Below are positions 60,358 to 64,000 of a DNA stretch of 64,000 nt, piece after piece; the first letter of the stretch is position 1; the number at the start of each line of letters is the position of its first letter. This DNA comes from Undaria pinnatifida (lineage: Eukaryota > Sar > Phaeophyceae > Laminariales > Alariaceae), in assembly GCA_012845835.1 (NCBI GenBank), contig JABAKD010000028.1, positions 7,054,296-7,118,295 on the forward strand. The letters are read 5' to 3'. Under the pieces are notes generated by a model. The model saw nothing but the letters and a program-made list of their open reading frames with translations. It made no database searches and was not told where the DNA came from. Position numbers and translations under genes: made by a program.

Positions 60358-63270
60358 GGGTTATTGTTCGTTGTTTTCGTATTGATGGGTCTTTTGGGTT
60401 GTTCATCGGGTCGAACGTTTGTTTCTCGCCCCCCCGAAGAAAAGAAAGAAAAAAGATGAGGACATTAGGCGTATGTAACATGGAAGAGTTTGGTAGACTA
60501 GAGAGTAGCGAGAAAACGATCGCTATCCTAGGAGATAGATGGTGGCCGCAGACGGCGAAAGAGGACGGGGATAGGATAAGCAAACAGTTTGTATGTTGTA
60601 TAAGGAAGAAGCGTAATGAGCACCCAAATGTTGGAGGCGTTTCTATTAGGAGTAGGAACGGCGCTCCGTCTCGAGAGGGGTGTGTGGCCAACGGGAAAAC
60701 GACTAAGGCAAGCAACCAATGAGTACGCCCCTCCCCCCCCCAAAAAAAAAGAGGTTTTTAGGGTGGGGTATAGAGCTCCTCAAGCATGAACCCTGGAAAA
60801 AAGAAAGAAGCGATGCACCTCTACCATAACACGTTCGATGACGCCTTCATGGCATGGAACTCCTCACACTAAAGCTACCAAAGTAAGTACCTGGTAGGTG
60901 ATATGGAGGCGTAGCACGTTTGAAGAGGCCTTGATGGCGAGGAAGTCTCCTCATTGAAGCTACCAAAGTAGGTATATGATATGGAGGCGTAGCACGTTTG
61001 AAGAGGCCTTGATGGCAAGGAACTACTCCCCACACTAAAGCTACCAAAGTAGGTATATGATATGGAGGCGTAACACGTTTGAAGAGGCCTTGATGTCAAG
61101 GAGCTACTCCCCACACTGAAGCTACCAAGGTAGGTATATGATATGGAGGCGTATACGGAGGCGTTGACGGTCCAAAACAAGATCGTCAAAGAACTCCTTA
61201 GGCCTACTATTATGGAAAATTTTCGAGCCATCATTTCTGACGATTATTTTTGTAGTTTGAGGCTCCAGAAATAACTGTATCAGAAATAAGAGGCGTCCAT
61301 CATGGCGTCTGACTTTTGGAAAGTGGTTTTATGTTGAATTGGTAGGTCTTGTTTTGCCGTTTGCCTTTGTTTTTGAAATCTGGTACGAACATTGTCGCCG
61401 GCGACGTTAGGTCACCACCGCCTCTGCTGCTGTCTCTGCTGCTGTCTCTGCTGCTGTCTCTGCTGCTGTGCTGCTGCTGTGCTGCTGCTGCTGTGGTGTT
61501 TTTGATGGTGGTGCTGGTGTTGCTATCGCGTTTGTGTGTGAGGACGAAGCTCTGTCTCGCTAGTCTCGCACACAATAATCGAGTTGTGCTGTCGTATGTG
61601 TGTCTGTGATTCTTCGTTGTGGGTGATAGGTGACGCGTACAGCAGATAGCAACCATACCAGGTACAGAGTAGGCAGTGGTGACATGTGATACGTGGTACG
61701 AGGTAGTATCCAAAAGTCAAATAATCCCAGTTCTGAGAGGTTGGAAGAGCTGTTATTTCTGGGCTCAGAAATCACCAGATCCGCTGATTTCTGGCCTCGA
61801 TTATTTCTGAACCCAGAAATAACGATGATCTCTGGTCCCATAGTGGATGGTTTTTATTTTTGGCGTCGGAGATCTCCGTTAAACGGATGAATAATCGCTC
61901 AAAATATTTTCCATAATAGTTGGTCTCACACCAAAACTAGCATTTTGGTTAAAATTATTATAATAGCGTCAGCTGTGTTTCGGACGGAATTAAGGCCGAT
62001 ACTTATCTTTGCGAGCTGCGTGATACACCGGCCGCCCGTTTTTTGCAGGCTGTCATGAGTCATCATTGTTGAAGGCAATATTAAATGCATACCGCAGTAG
62101 TAAAACCTAATTATCCGTCTAAACACGCGGTGACGGGGCGAACTAGAGCGTCAAGTGACCGCCCCCCCCGCACTAATACTATCTTAGGACGTGGATAGAC
62201 GTCTTGGCGGCCAAAACCAGACCGTTAAACGCCCCCTCGGCCTGTGAAATCATCCCGCGCTGATTATGTCGCCTGCCGCAGGAGCACCTGCGAGCGATGG
62301 AGCAGGGGTACCTCGAGCAAGTGGGCACAGACGGTTCCAGGCGGGAGCCGTCCCTCGCGAAAAACGTCGGCAATATGATGTCTCCAGGTGGGGCTTGCGG
62401 TTGGAGGCGCGGAGGGGGAGGGGGTGGGGGTGGGGGGGAGGGAGGCGGGGGGGGGGGGGGGGGGGAGGGATTGCGGGTTCCGTATGCTGCTTGATGGCAG
62501 CGACCCCGTATCTCGCGAAGACTGTTTTTTTTTTTTTTTTTTGCTTTTCGGCTTATTGTTGTTAAAGATGGGTGTTAGTGGCGGTGGTGGCGGTGGTGGT
62601 GTAGCTGTTGTTGCTGCATTGACCGCGTGCAGCAGATTGTTGCTGTCGTTTCTGTCACTGCTGTCTCTGCTTTCGCTGCGATCGCTTGCGATCGCTGCTG
62701 ATTTTTGCTGCTGCTGTTGCTGATGTTGGCTCCGCTGGTGCTGGTGCTGGTACTGGTGTACTCGCAGGGAACCGTTCGCGCACGGCTTCTACGGCTCCAA
62801 CGCCGCCATCCAGCAGAAAGAGGAGCATGGGTGGACCCAAGACGTCGTTGTCCCCGTCCGCGAGCTCGCCGCGGACGAGCGCTTCTCCGCTCCCCACGAA
62901 GAACAATCATGTGAGAGTTTTTTGGTTGTGTGTTTGTTTTTGTTTTGGGTGTTGTGGTGTGTTGTGTTTCGCGTTTGATTTGTTTTGTTGTGTTTTGTGG
63001 TTGATTTTTGTTTTGTTTTGTTCTTTTTTGTGTTCGTTTTGTTTTGTGTTTTTGCTTGTTTCGTGTTGTGTCCGTTTTTGTTTGTTTCATGTTTGTGTTC
63101 GCGTTTGTTCTGTTCTGTTACATTTTGTTTGTTTTGTTTTGTTTCGGGTTGTTTGTTTTGGGTTGTCTTTTGCGTGTTTTCTCTTTTTTTTCATGTGTGT
63201 TTTAATTTTCCAGATTCCCGAGTTATTTTTTCCGTGTTGTTTTTTACGTCTCGCGCGGTTTTGTGCTTGA
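27383..63270 (+). CDS. FYVE zinc finger-START domain protein gene (12 exons, one not located)
   Basis: Predicted membrane-lipid effector: FYVE fingers bind PI3P on endosomes and START domains hold a lipid in a hydrophobic pocket. Exons placed: 27383-27694, 51318-51420, 51997-53151, 55701-55891, 56314-56467, 56997-57131, 58302-58454, 59135-59248, 62282-62387, 62768-62910, 63214-63270. FYVE cysteines are at residues 83, 86, 99 and 102 with RRHHCRAC, and at about 128 and 131 (VCHPC) after the long intron. The central CxxCS part is absent from both exons; the phases (0 out, 2 in) require an exon of 3n+2 nt, and a FYVE alignment predicts 20 nt. Residues 146-530 are a low-complexity linker. Residues 540-780 fit START: LRYVSEDGS, IVFTTIDHP, VEVFPSGLVLD, VTRVHGLIGWDNKG. 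Frame is kept at every other junction. The predicted length is about 880 residues. The terminal exon is the least certain. Confidence 0.8.
28995..29260 (+). repeat. Long copy of the MSIDPKF-type module
   Basis: Matches 50025-50270 in the same orientation over about 250 bp: TGTCAGATTTTGTCCCCCTC, GACCCTGGTACAAGCTACAC, GATCGGAGTATCACACACAG, CTTGCAAA. The MSIDPKF core is diverged here (TTCGACAAAATCTTCGATCT). Confidence 0.75.
29975..30609 (+). mobile_element. Mariner-like MITE, copy 2
   Basis: 635 bp, ends CAGGCTGATTC and GAACCAGCCTG, flanked by TA on both sides. The interior matches the inverse of 15026-15809. No transposase ORF. Confidence 0.85.
30640..33000. repeat. 2.4-kb imperfect palindrome with CAG/CTG tracts
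   Basis: The left half (30640-31770) matches the reverse complement of the right half (31790-33000) over most of its length: CTGCAGGCGACGCCTCC near 30760 and GGCGTCGCCTGCGGG near 32873; CTCCGAGCACGCCCGGCG near 31195 and its complement near 32475; CAACGCCGC..GTCCGCG.CATAC near 31460 and its complement near 32240. The CTG run at 31082-31130 faces shorter CAG runs near 32430 and 32540. No transposase ORF; long ORFs here are poly-Ala/Gln/Leu products of the triplet. Confidence 0.8.
33000..34400. other. Region rich in GTACC/CCGGGTA-type motifs
   Basis: No complete gene. Dispersed short motifs such as TACCCGGGTAT, GTCGATGGGTGTACCC and TACCTAACG recur in varying spacing. A coding-like patch at 33523-33900 (minus) is listed separately. 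Confidence 0.4.
33523..33900 (-). pseudogene. Possible decayed coding fragment, unknown family
   Basis: Two reading frames on the minus strand look protein-like in succession: VEVAPDKSVTAVTPERVHKS, FDVAKKTTKIRR, then, after a frame change, PYFVPSGCHIEWAREAPFMY and SLGVYCREPADKNDPPNVV before a stop at 33523. Codon use is GC-rich as in real exons here. No recognised domain. It could be a retroelement remnant or one or two exons of an unrecognised gene. Confidence 0.3.
35735..35905 (-). repeat. MSIDPKF-type module, inverted upstream part
   Basis: The reverse complement contains CCTGGTACTAGCTAATA, GGGGAGTCGCGGACCTATAT, CACCCCGTAACACGCGCC and GTGCAAAGATGAC, the region that precedes the MSIDPKF core in other copies. 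Confidence 0.65.
36240..36830 (+). pseudogene. Truncated non-LTR retrotransposon, RT C-terminal end
   Basis: Reads DYAKKLKPRFRVGDLDLPE, an in-frame TAG, then NMCPCGTTIESRTRIVEECE and ICKEERDALEEIRK, LGGRWWPQKAKQDGDRISK. The C-x-CG...H/R-IV-EC...R pattern after the reverse transcriptase is typical of the C-terminus of LINE-like ORF2 proteins. The polymerase core is absent. Related to 60455-60720. Confidence 0.55.
36940..37400. repeat. Tandem repeat of about 195 bp
   Basis: Two full units share GCAAATTGCCCTG, CAGCTGTGCTGTGTGCTTTT, CCGGTGTTACGTTCTG and GTACGGGGG.AATTTGCGTG; a third starts at about 37340 (GCTCTATGTTCG.AAGAAAGC). Confidence 0.75.
38480..38762. repeat. (ACT)n microsatellite with imperfections
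   Basis: About 280 bp of ACT triplets with GCT interruptions and two ACCAGGTACTACTGCTACTG blocks. Confidence 0.9.
38988..39077 (-). mobile_element. 90-bp MITE, copy 2
   Basis: Ends TTAACCCCTT and AAGGAGTTAA with an interior of CCTCCCTTTACTAAATCC and CTTCCAGTTGTAAAGG. Nearly identical in design to 48994-49085. Confidence 0.75.
39650..39765 (+). repeat. MSIDPKF-type start module copy
   Basis: Codes MSIDPKFVELTADVLEIFL, then stops. It is preceded by CCACATAGTATATTACAAG and followed by TTTTTATAAAATAATT. It matches 55255-55375 in inverse orientation over about 115 bp, the closest pair of the family. Confidence 0.75.
40544..40960 (-). pseudogene. Helitron OTU-type cysteine protease domain
   Basis: IVNEVGDGACLLRCIARKVF has the D-G-x-C catalytic loop of OTU proteases, followed by HFTVRENILQHIAQRL and SYTSIHHYLELMTN. 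The ORF stops at 40544. A C-terminal catalytic His is not evident, so the domain may be truncated. Confidence 0.65.
40881..41860 (-). pseudogene. Helitron helicase, C-terminal half, with internal duplication
   Basis: RAILATTNTAIDAANMN (motif IV region), FPLRLAYSLTINKSQGQ (motif V) and HGQLYVALSRIKNRHSIM (motif VI) lie in three different frames. A 55-bp unit at 41646-41700 is tandemly repeated at 41701-41757 with two extra bases, so FVYPDLNEDT appears twice and the frame changes. Confidence 0.8.
41740..42564 (-). pseudogene. Helitron Pif1-type helicase, N-terminal half
   Basis: Walker A DSPAGTGKTF (about 42390-42415), TVTSTGIAALQLLGGWTAHS (motif Ia), CVLIIWDKLPMARK (motif II) and TILFSGDWRQVGPVV (motif III). 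Motif II normally reads D-E; here the codon at 42165-42163 is AAA (Lys), which would abolish ATP hydrolysis. A frameshift near 41860 follows. Confidence 0.85.
42416..43492 (-). pseudogene. Helitron Rep C-terminus and Rep-helicase linker
   Basis: CAKYLYKYIEKAMTSR near 43436-43460 carries the tyrosines of Rep motif 3 (YxxKY). Three further frames follow (43331-42834, 43158-42763, 42817-42416) with LLDYFETYI, PNCALYNPILVRPLS and LLTQEQRAIY, the last leading into the helicase. Poly-A/T slippage at about 43090-43102 is one likely break. Confidence 0.7.
43606..45025 (-). pseudogene. Helitron Rep (HUH nuclease) region, two frames
   Basis: The upstream frame (45025-44280) has YIYDSEF and PLLFMHGEAGW. 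It shifts at about 44280 into a second frame with PHFMITMTCNPLWPEI (Rep motif 1, about 44090-44120) and KRGLPHAHVIIKF (HUH motif, His codons near 43897-43905). Both metal-ligand histidines are present. The downstream tyrosine motif follows after another frameshift. Confidence 0.8.
45079..45612 (-). pseudogene. Helitron protein N-terminus (Cys-rich)
   Basis: An Arg-rich N-terminus followed by KKLTCKHCGSQLWWEERSL and NCC, the CxxC..A/L.WxxE...CC motif found before the Rep domain in Helitron proteins. The ORF ends by frameshift or stop before the Rep part. Confidence 0.6.
45626..46726. repeat. 1.1-kb inverted repeat next to the Helitron
   Basis: The left arm, 45626-46044, starts CTTCAGAATTCGTCGCCG; the right arm, 46147-46726, ends with its complement. 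They match almost throughout (GTACTTTGCATCCCT, TGGTAGATAGTCGGTAAGCC, ATAATTTGGAAGGTTGATAA). The right arm is 161 bp longer, the extra piece being bounded by CATG on both sides. The spacer is about 100 bp. Each arm contains a degenerate MSIDPKF-type core (CAGCTG..AGATCGAAT). Confidence 0.85.
47150..47390. repeat. Two head-to-head MSIDPKF-type modules
   Basis: 47150-47215 (plus) carries TATCGACCCTATATTTATCG and AACTCACAGCTGACGTG. 47255-47390 is the inverted upstream part (AGTGTGACACTCCGATCGCG, ACGGGGTGTACATACCC, CCAGGGTCACCAGATTGATA). Confidence 0.65.
47791..47821 (+). repeat. Poly-T tract, possible retroposon end
   Basis: A run of about 30 T followed by ATCCCCGGCCTCCAGGCC. On the minus strand this would be a poly-A tail, but no flanking duplication was identified. 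Confidence 0.5.
48420..48830. repeat. 90-bp tandem repeat, four units
   Basis: Units share GAACAGATCCATC or GAGTAGATCCAA, TGTGCTG(TG)ATAGATCATTC, CTCGGCA(A/G)CATGATCTA and GGCTCTGTGT. Confidence 0.8.
48994..49085 (+). mobile_element. 90-bp MITE, copy 3 (best preserved)
   Basis: Starts TTTAACCCCTTTACAACTGG and ends CTCTAAAGGGGTTAA, giving about 13-bp terminal inverted repeats. The interior contains GTTACTTGGATTTAGTATAG. Confidence 0.8.
49893..49985 (+). mobile_element. Related short MITE
   Basis: Ends TTAGCCC(T)TTT and AAATGGGCTAA, and contains GGGGGACAAAACACTTGGAG, resembling the 90-bp family interior. A further relative lies at about 49598-49676 (AACCCATTTCC ... GCTAAAGGGGTTG). Confidence 0.55.
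50025..50270 (+). repeat. Long copy of the MSIDPKF-type module
   Basis: Direct repeat of 28995-29260. Here the core is GATGAGTTTCGACGAAATGT and CCGATCTCACAGGTGG. Confidence 0.75.
51318..51420 (+). CDS. FYVE-START gene exon with end of FYVE finger
   Basis: After a CTTGCAG acceptor preceded by a C-rich tract, one base completes a codon, then KERLLLIGGDSKRHRVCHPC and LKRHLATG follow. This is the last strand of a FYVE finger, with VCxxC as the final metal-ligand pair. It ends CGG|GTGAGG in phase 0. Confidence 0.85.
51997..53151 (+). CDS. FYVE-START gene linker exon
   Basis: 385 codons from a T10-GTCGAAG acceptor to CCA|GTGAGT. It has Ser/Arg repeats (SRDVSRNASRDVSRH), Gln/Glu-rich and Ala-rich runs, and no folded domain. 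Very high GC at third positions indicates real coding in this genome. The long ORF on the opposite strand of this stretch is its Arg/His-rich shadow. Confidence 0.8.
53318..53425. repeat. Two-copy 48-bp tandem repeat in an intron
   Basis: GGCACCAGAACTGTTATTTC through TCTGTGCTTTGTT occurs twice; the first copy has one extra TTGTTG. Confidence 0.85.
54296..54378 (+). repeat. (GGGGC)n / GGGGGC tract
   Basis: About 80 bp of GGGGC and GGGGGC units in the intron after the linker exon. It could form G-quadruplexes on the sense transcript. Confidence 0.85.
54394..54640 (-). repeat. Poly-C-ended dispersed repeat, inverted copy
   Basis: G-rich start, TTCATGCATGGCCGTAGTCG, AATGCCCGGATGGAGCATGT, AGCGCCGTGAGGTGTTCGGC and GAGCTGCATCCTTTCCAG. 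The complement matches 57990-58215 closely. The tail region is duplicated (two GTGTACTC...TTGCATGGCCGTAGTCG-like blocks). Confidence 0.7.
55255..55375 (-). repeat. MSIDPKF-type start module, inverted copy
   Basis: The complement codes MSIALKFVELTADVLETFF and matches 39650-39765 including the upstream CCACATAGTATATTACAAG. Confidence 0.75.
55701..55891 (+). CDS. FYVE-START gene exon, start of START domain
   Basis: After CCCTCCCCAG it codes LALPWFTSKHASPCATCEDL, WSAREDFLRDLKKAESGKDY, QLVASSGDNLR. The WxLv-like segment (YQLVASSGDNLRLY) fits the N-terminal strand of START. The donor GTAGCG is weak, but the split AG|G Arg codon joins cleanly to the next exon. Confidence 0.75.
56314..56467 (+). CDS. 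FYVE-START gene exon, START domain part 2
   Basis: Codes LYAAGNMFWGGQAIRLRVEM, then VAVPIGFAMRWLASLTARGG and YYPYSDTAP. The acceptor is GCAAAGCAG after a C-rich tract; the donor is GTAAGG in phase 0. A competing acceptor at 56158-56159 is not needed to keep the frame. Confidence 0.75.
56997..57131 (+). CDS. FYVE-START gene exon, START domain part 3
   Basis: 45 codons: CDIVESDSGALSVSCAHWP then RRCTVLRYVSEDGSPPPGIR. The LRYVSEDGS segment matches the central START strand (xLRYWR..DGS). The donor is GTGAGC. Confidence 0.75.
57225..57330 (-). repeat. MSIDPKF-type start module, inverted copy
   Basis: The complement has GATCGAACTCACAGCTGACG and CAGCTTGCAAAGACGAGTAT (ATG changed to ACG), preceded by ACGCGCGACCGGAGTATCAC. 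Confidence 0.7.
57925..58220 (+). repeat. Poly-C-ended dispersed repeat, full copy
   Basis: From GTGCCGGAGTCCGTCTCACG through GGAAGGATGCAGTTCACTC, CACCTCACGGCGTTTCGCGC and GACTACGGCCATGCAC to a C-rich tail at 58203-58230. A further C-run flanks the 5' side. Confidence 0.7.
58302..58454 (+). CDS. FYVE-START gene exon, START domain part 4
   Basis: 51 codons: DARPTIVFTTIDHPIMREW, GVDVEVFPSGLVLDKMDTPD. It fits the START pattern of a strand with S-x-DHP followed by VR.E.FPSG.v. The acceptor is ATGGCAG and the donor GTGAGT. Confidence 0.8.
58500..59000 (+). repeat. GGGTTGGGGTT-rich degenerate repeats in an intron
   Basis: Units such as GGATTCCTCGACGGTGA and ATTCCTC.GGTGA alternate with GGGGTTGGGGTTGGG at a spacing of about 70 bp. 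Confidence 0.7.
59135..59248 (+). CDS. FYVE-START gene exon, START domain part 5
   Basis: 38 codons: GPVTRVHGLIGWDNKGALQH, IAKMNYMTERADRLDRLG. It matches the last START strand (v.rv.gl.g.D..G) and the start of the long C-terminal helix. The acceptor is GGAGCAG and the donor GTGAGC. Confidence 0.8.
60325..60360 (+). repeat. Poly-T/poly-G junction
   Basis: About 11 T followed directly by about 24 G. The length is probably unstable. Confidence 0.7.
60455..60720 (+). pseudogene. Second truncated LINE RT C-terminus
   Basis: Reads NMEEFGRLESSEKTIAILGD, RWWPQTAKEDGDRISKQFVC, then GGVSIRSRNGAPSREGCVAN, matching the 36567-36830 remnant and extending further to the C-terminus. No polymerase core. It lies in the intron 59249-62281. 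Confidence 0.55.
60860..61170. repeat. 88-bp tandem repeat, four units
   Basis: Units share CACTAAAGCTACCAAAGTA, GATATGGAGGCGTA and CACGTTTGAAGAGGCCTTGA. Confidence 0.85.
61205..61920. mobile_element. TIR element (about 716 bp), non-autonomous
   Basis: Begins ACTATTATGGAAAATTTTCG and ends with the complement AAATATTTTCCATAATAGT. Inner blocks also pair (ATTTCTG...CAGAAAT motifs on both sides). The interior has CTG-rich triplets and no transposase. Confidence 0.6.
61960..62045 (-). repeat. MSIDPKF-type module, degenerate inverted copy
   Basis: GCGTCAGCTGTGTTTCGGAC, GGCCGATACTTATCTTTGCG and AGCTGCGTGATACACCGGCC are the complement of the family with mutations. A further stub lies at 63480-63510 (ACGACGTCAGCTGTGAGTTT). 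Confidence 0.6.
62282..62387 (+). CDS. FYVE-START gene exon 10
   Basis: Codes EHLRAMEQGYLEQVGTDGSR and REPSLAKNVGNMMSPG after a GCCGCAG acceptor, continuing the START C-terminal helix. It ends in phase 1 at GTGGGG, and the next exon completes a Gly codon. Confidence 0.7.
62768..62910 (+). CDS. FYVE-START gene exon 11 (Ser/Pro-rich tail)
   Basis: 47 codons rich in Ser, Thr, Pro, Arg and Lys (NRSRTASTAPTPPSSRKRSM and following), probably disordered. The acceptor is CTCGCAG and the donor GTGAGA in phase 0. Confidence 0.7.
63214..63270 (+). CDS. FYVE-START gene terminal exon
   Basis: After a good acceptor (TTTTAATTTTCCAG) the frame codes IPELFFPCCFLRLARFCA and a TGA. Alternatively this is not an exon and the true last exon lies beyond the window; the phase (0) is compatible with both. 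Confidence 0.5.
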   Translation: MPELFFPCCFLRLARFCA

Positions 63271-63289
63271 CCGAATTGTAATCTTGAAA

Positions 63290-64000
63290 CCTTCCTTGTT
63301 GTGACGTGCCTTCACGTACCGCGCCGCAACGTTCCGTGCTGTTATCGTGTTAGCATTTCCGTACTGCTATCCCGGAGACCTTAATATATGGCCGCCTGGA
63401 TATTTCAGAGGTTTTTGTAGGCCCTCTCATGGCCCGAGGACTATGTGCCGGTCCGATAATCGGAATTATTTTATAAAATTATTTTAACGACGTCAGCTGT
63501 GAGTTTTTTTTTTTCTGAACAAGCGCGTTTCTCGCCCGTTTCTGGCCTGTTTTGGGTCCGGGTTTGGATCAAGGGCATGGTTTAGGATAGAGGTTGGGTT
63601 GGGTCTACGCCGGTGCCTTGGTCCCACCTGGAAGTTTCTCCCTAGCCCGCCAACACGAACAGCCTGCAGCCCCAAAGATCCGCGCGACCAGATAGTAAGG
63701 CTCGCTCCTGCTATCGGTAACATTGCCGCAGTGCTATAGTTTCCCTTACGGTAGTGCTATCGCTACCGAAATTTCGTTACCGTGCCGTGCCTTTCCGTAC
63801 TGTGCCGTAACCTTGCCGTGCCGTTATCGTTTCCGTGCTGCTATCGTTACCGTTACCGCGGTGCTATATTCACCCTTCCCGCAGTGCTGTCGTTACCGCA
63901 ATGTCGTTATCGCGGAAGTTACCGGTAATGTTACCGTTGCTGCGGTTGTTACTGTCGTCATTACCGTGCCGTTACCGTTACTCTCAGTGTCCCCGTTACG
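63290..64000. repeat. Degenerate TACCGT / CCGTGC short-motif repeat
   Basis: Motifs such as GTTACCGT, TGCCGTTA and GTGCTATCG recur irregularly, densest at 63720-64000, running off the window. No coding potential is seen. It lies 3' of the FYVE-START stop codon. Confidence 0.65.

Overview
The window looks like nuclear DNA of a stramenopile alga, most likely a brown alga of the Ectocarpus type. This is inferred from three things: GC-rich coding exons with long poly-Ala/Gln/Gly stretches and many GT-AG introns, a FYVE plus START lipid-binding protein architecture that is common in stramenopiles, and a very dense load of tandem repeats, MITEs and a Helitron carrying an OTU domain. There are no operons, Shine-Dalgarno sites or prokaryotic features.

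Two large, divergently transcribed host genes fill most of the window. On the minus strand, 26766 down to 4648, is an eight-exon gene for a predicted 1116-residue F-box/leucine-rich-repeat protein. All seven intron phases match and the total CDS is 3351 nt. On the plus strand, 27383 to 63270, is a gene for a predicted protein of about 880 residues with an N-terminal FYVE zinc finger, a long low-complexity linker and a START-type lipid-binding domain. Eleven exons are placed. One more, a predicted 20-nt micro-exon carrying the middle of the FYVE finger, must lie in the 23.6-kb first intron but was not found. The 616 bp between the two start codons should hold both promoters.

The introns are the accessory part. 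Intron 1 of the F-box gene (12.6 kb) holds a mariner-like MITE, a hairpin-forming 100-bp satellite, a 45-bp minisatellite split by a 1.2-kb foldback element, and several smaller arrays. The first intron of the FYVE-START gene holds a second mariner-like MITE, a 2.4-kb imperfect palindrome with CAG/CTG tracts, LINE remnants, trinucleotide arrays, a decayed Helitron (about 40.5-45.6 kb, minus strand) and, directly beside it, a 1.1-kb inverted repeat. Short mobile families recur across the window: a promoter-plus-start-codon-like module reading MSIDPKFIELTADV, a 90-bp MITE, and a roughly 200-bp element ending in homopolymeric C.

The first 4.6 kb and the last 0.7 kb hold no gene that I can support. 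Functionally the two genes suggest a ubiquitin-ligase substrate adaptor and a phosphoinositide/lipid-binding membrane protein. Nothing in the sequence ties them to one pathway beyond their shared promoter region.
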